Below are positions 5,944 through 6,746 of a stretch of 6,746 nt of DNA, in pieces (position 1 is the first letter of the stretch; each line of letters starts with the position of its first letter). The notes under the pieces are model-generated. The model did not search any database and was not told where the DNA came from. It saw nothing but the letters and a program-made list of their open reading frames with translations. The translations under genes were made by a program, and so were the position numbers. Source of the stretch: Deltaproteobacteria bacterium (GTDB taxonomy: Bacteria; Desulfobacterota; Desulfomonilia; UBA1062); the NCBI GenBank assembly GCA_023230665.1, contig JALNWY010000162.1, positions 1 to 6,746 of the forward strand, in the 5' to 3' direction.

Positions 5944-6746
5944 ATGGTTGACAATTATGATGAAAATAAACCCTTGTATGGCAGCAGGGGTATTGATTTA
6001 TACCTGAAGCTCATAAAGCAGAAATACAATTATGTAAACATTGAGAATCTATTGCGATATGCGGAGATGGAGCCTTATCAGGTCGAAGATGAAGGCCATT
6101 TCTTTTCGCAAAGGCAAATAAACCGTTTTTACGAAAAGCTCGTAGAGTTAACCAAGAACAAAAATATAGCACGCGAAGCCGGCCGCTTTTCTTCCTCGCC
6201 CGAAGCATATAAGACATTTGCAAGATTTACTATTGGTTTGATTAGTCCCACAAAATTTTATCACCTGATGGGATTTTATGTAAATAAAATTACAAAATCT
6301 TCGAAATATGAAGCAAAAATTTTAAGTTCAAATAAAGTTGAAATAACTGTCACCCCGTATCCGGGGACGAAAGAGGAGCCGTTTCAATGCGAAAACAGGA
6401 TGGGATACTGTGAGGCGATGTCGACTTATTACAAATTGAAGCCCTCTGAAATCGCCCATCCGGAATGCCTCTTTAAAGGGGGAAAAGTCTGCCGGTACAT
6501 CGTTTCCTGGCCCAAATCGCCGGTGACCGTTGTCAAAAATCTGCGAAATATCAGCATCGGCCTGCTCATCATTCTGTGCGCCGCTTTTCTTCTCAGTTCG
6601 ATGACCGCCTCTTCCCTGCCCTTTCCCATGACGATCTTTGTCCCTCTTTATGCAGCCTCATTAACTGCCATTGTGATTCTGAACTGGTACCTCAACAAAG
6701 TTGAAACCCGTAATCTTCTCGAAACCATCGACTCGCTGAGAGATTC
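5944..6746 (+). CDS. N-terminal part of a membrane-anchored sensor protein (V4R/XylR_N-like domain), cut by window edge
   Basis: The frame is open from ATG 5944 to the end of the window, giving 267 residues with the remainder missing. Residues about 10-190 form a soluble domain with YGSRGIDLYLKLI (12-24), NIAREAGRFSSSPEA (74-88), PFQCENRMGYCEAM (146-159) and HPECLFKGGKVCRYIVSW (172-189). The last motif, with Cys175 and Cys183, resembles the end of V4R/XylR_N ligand-sensing domains. Two membrane helices follow (about 203-221 and 228-250), then a polar helix (NKVETRNLLETIDSLRD) that probably starts a coiled coil. Proteins of this layout often continue into a histidine kinase or GGDEF domain; which one applies cannot be seen. 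An in-frame TAA at 5938-5940 fixes the start. The gap to the PilZ gene is 26 bp, with no Shine-Dalgarno and an eight-T run. Composition changes from AT-rich to balanced near 6350. Confidence 0.9.
   Translation, partial: MVDNYDENKPLYGSRGIDLYLKLIKQKYNYVNIENLLRYAEMEPYQVEDEGHFFSQRQINRFYEKLVELTKNKNIAREAGRFSSSPEAYKTFARFTIGLISPTKFYHLMGFYVNKITKSSKYEAKILSSNKVEITVTPYPGTKEEPFQCENRMGYCEAMSTYYKLKPSEIAHPECLFKGGKVCRYIVSWPKSPVTVVKNLRNISIGLLIILCAAFLLSSMTASSLPFPMTIFVPLYAASLTAIVILNWYLNKVETRNLLETIDSLRD

Overview
The window reads as chromosome from a Gram-negative anaerobe, most likely of the Desulfobacterota (the former deltaproteobacteria). This is an inference from gene content: a molybdenum-cofactor pair for formate dehydrogenase (FdhD, and MobB with an extra C-terminal domain), a DgkA-type diacylglycerol kinase, and a PilZ plus membrane-sensor signalling pair of a kind I associate with sulfate and sulfur reducers. 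No tRNA, rRNA, insertion sequence, CRISPR array or phage gene is visible.

Layout. Bases 2-151 hold the C-terminal end of an unidentified plus-strand gene. Bases 182-1057 (+) encode a polytopic membrane protein of unknown function. Two minus-strand genes follow: fdhD (1886 to 1107), convergent with the membrane-protein gene, and dgkA (2410 to 2048), upstream of fdhD. A 326-bp divergent intergenic region (2411-2736) separates dgkA from mobB (2737-3420, +). A 421-bp non-coding stretch (3421-3841), GC-rich at first and then strongly AT-rich, leads to a 691-residue PilZ protein (3842-5917, +). After 26 bp comes the first part of a membrane-anchored sensor (5944 to the window end, +), which is cut off by the edge.

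How the genes fit together. FdhD hands sulfur to the Mo/W bis-MGD cofactor of formate dehydrogenase, and MobB is a GTP-binding adaptor in bis-MGD assembly, so both serve molybdo- or tungsto-enzyme maturation although they lie on opposite strands. DgkA recycles membrane diacylglycerol and has no evident link to them. The last two genes look like a separate co-transcribed signalling unit. One protein has a YcgR-like N-terminal barrel, two degenerate PilZ domains and a C-terminal region that may have an acyltransferase (GNAT-like) fold. The other starts with a cytoplasmic V4R/XylR_N-like sensing domain followed by two membrane helices.

Base composition is uneven. Sampled 60-base lines are about 60-67% G+C in the first half, but roughly 22-40% from about 4850 to 6350, rising again to about 50% near the end. 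The AT-rich island starts inside the PilZ gene at the PilZ/acyltransferase-like domain boundary and ends inside the sensor gene. The least explained and most interesting part of the window is 3842-6746.
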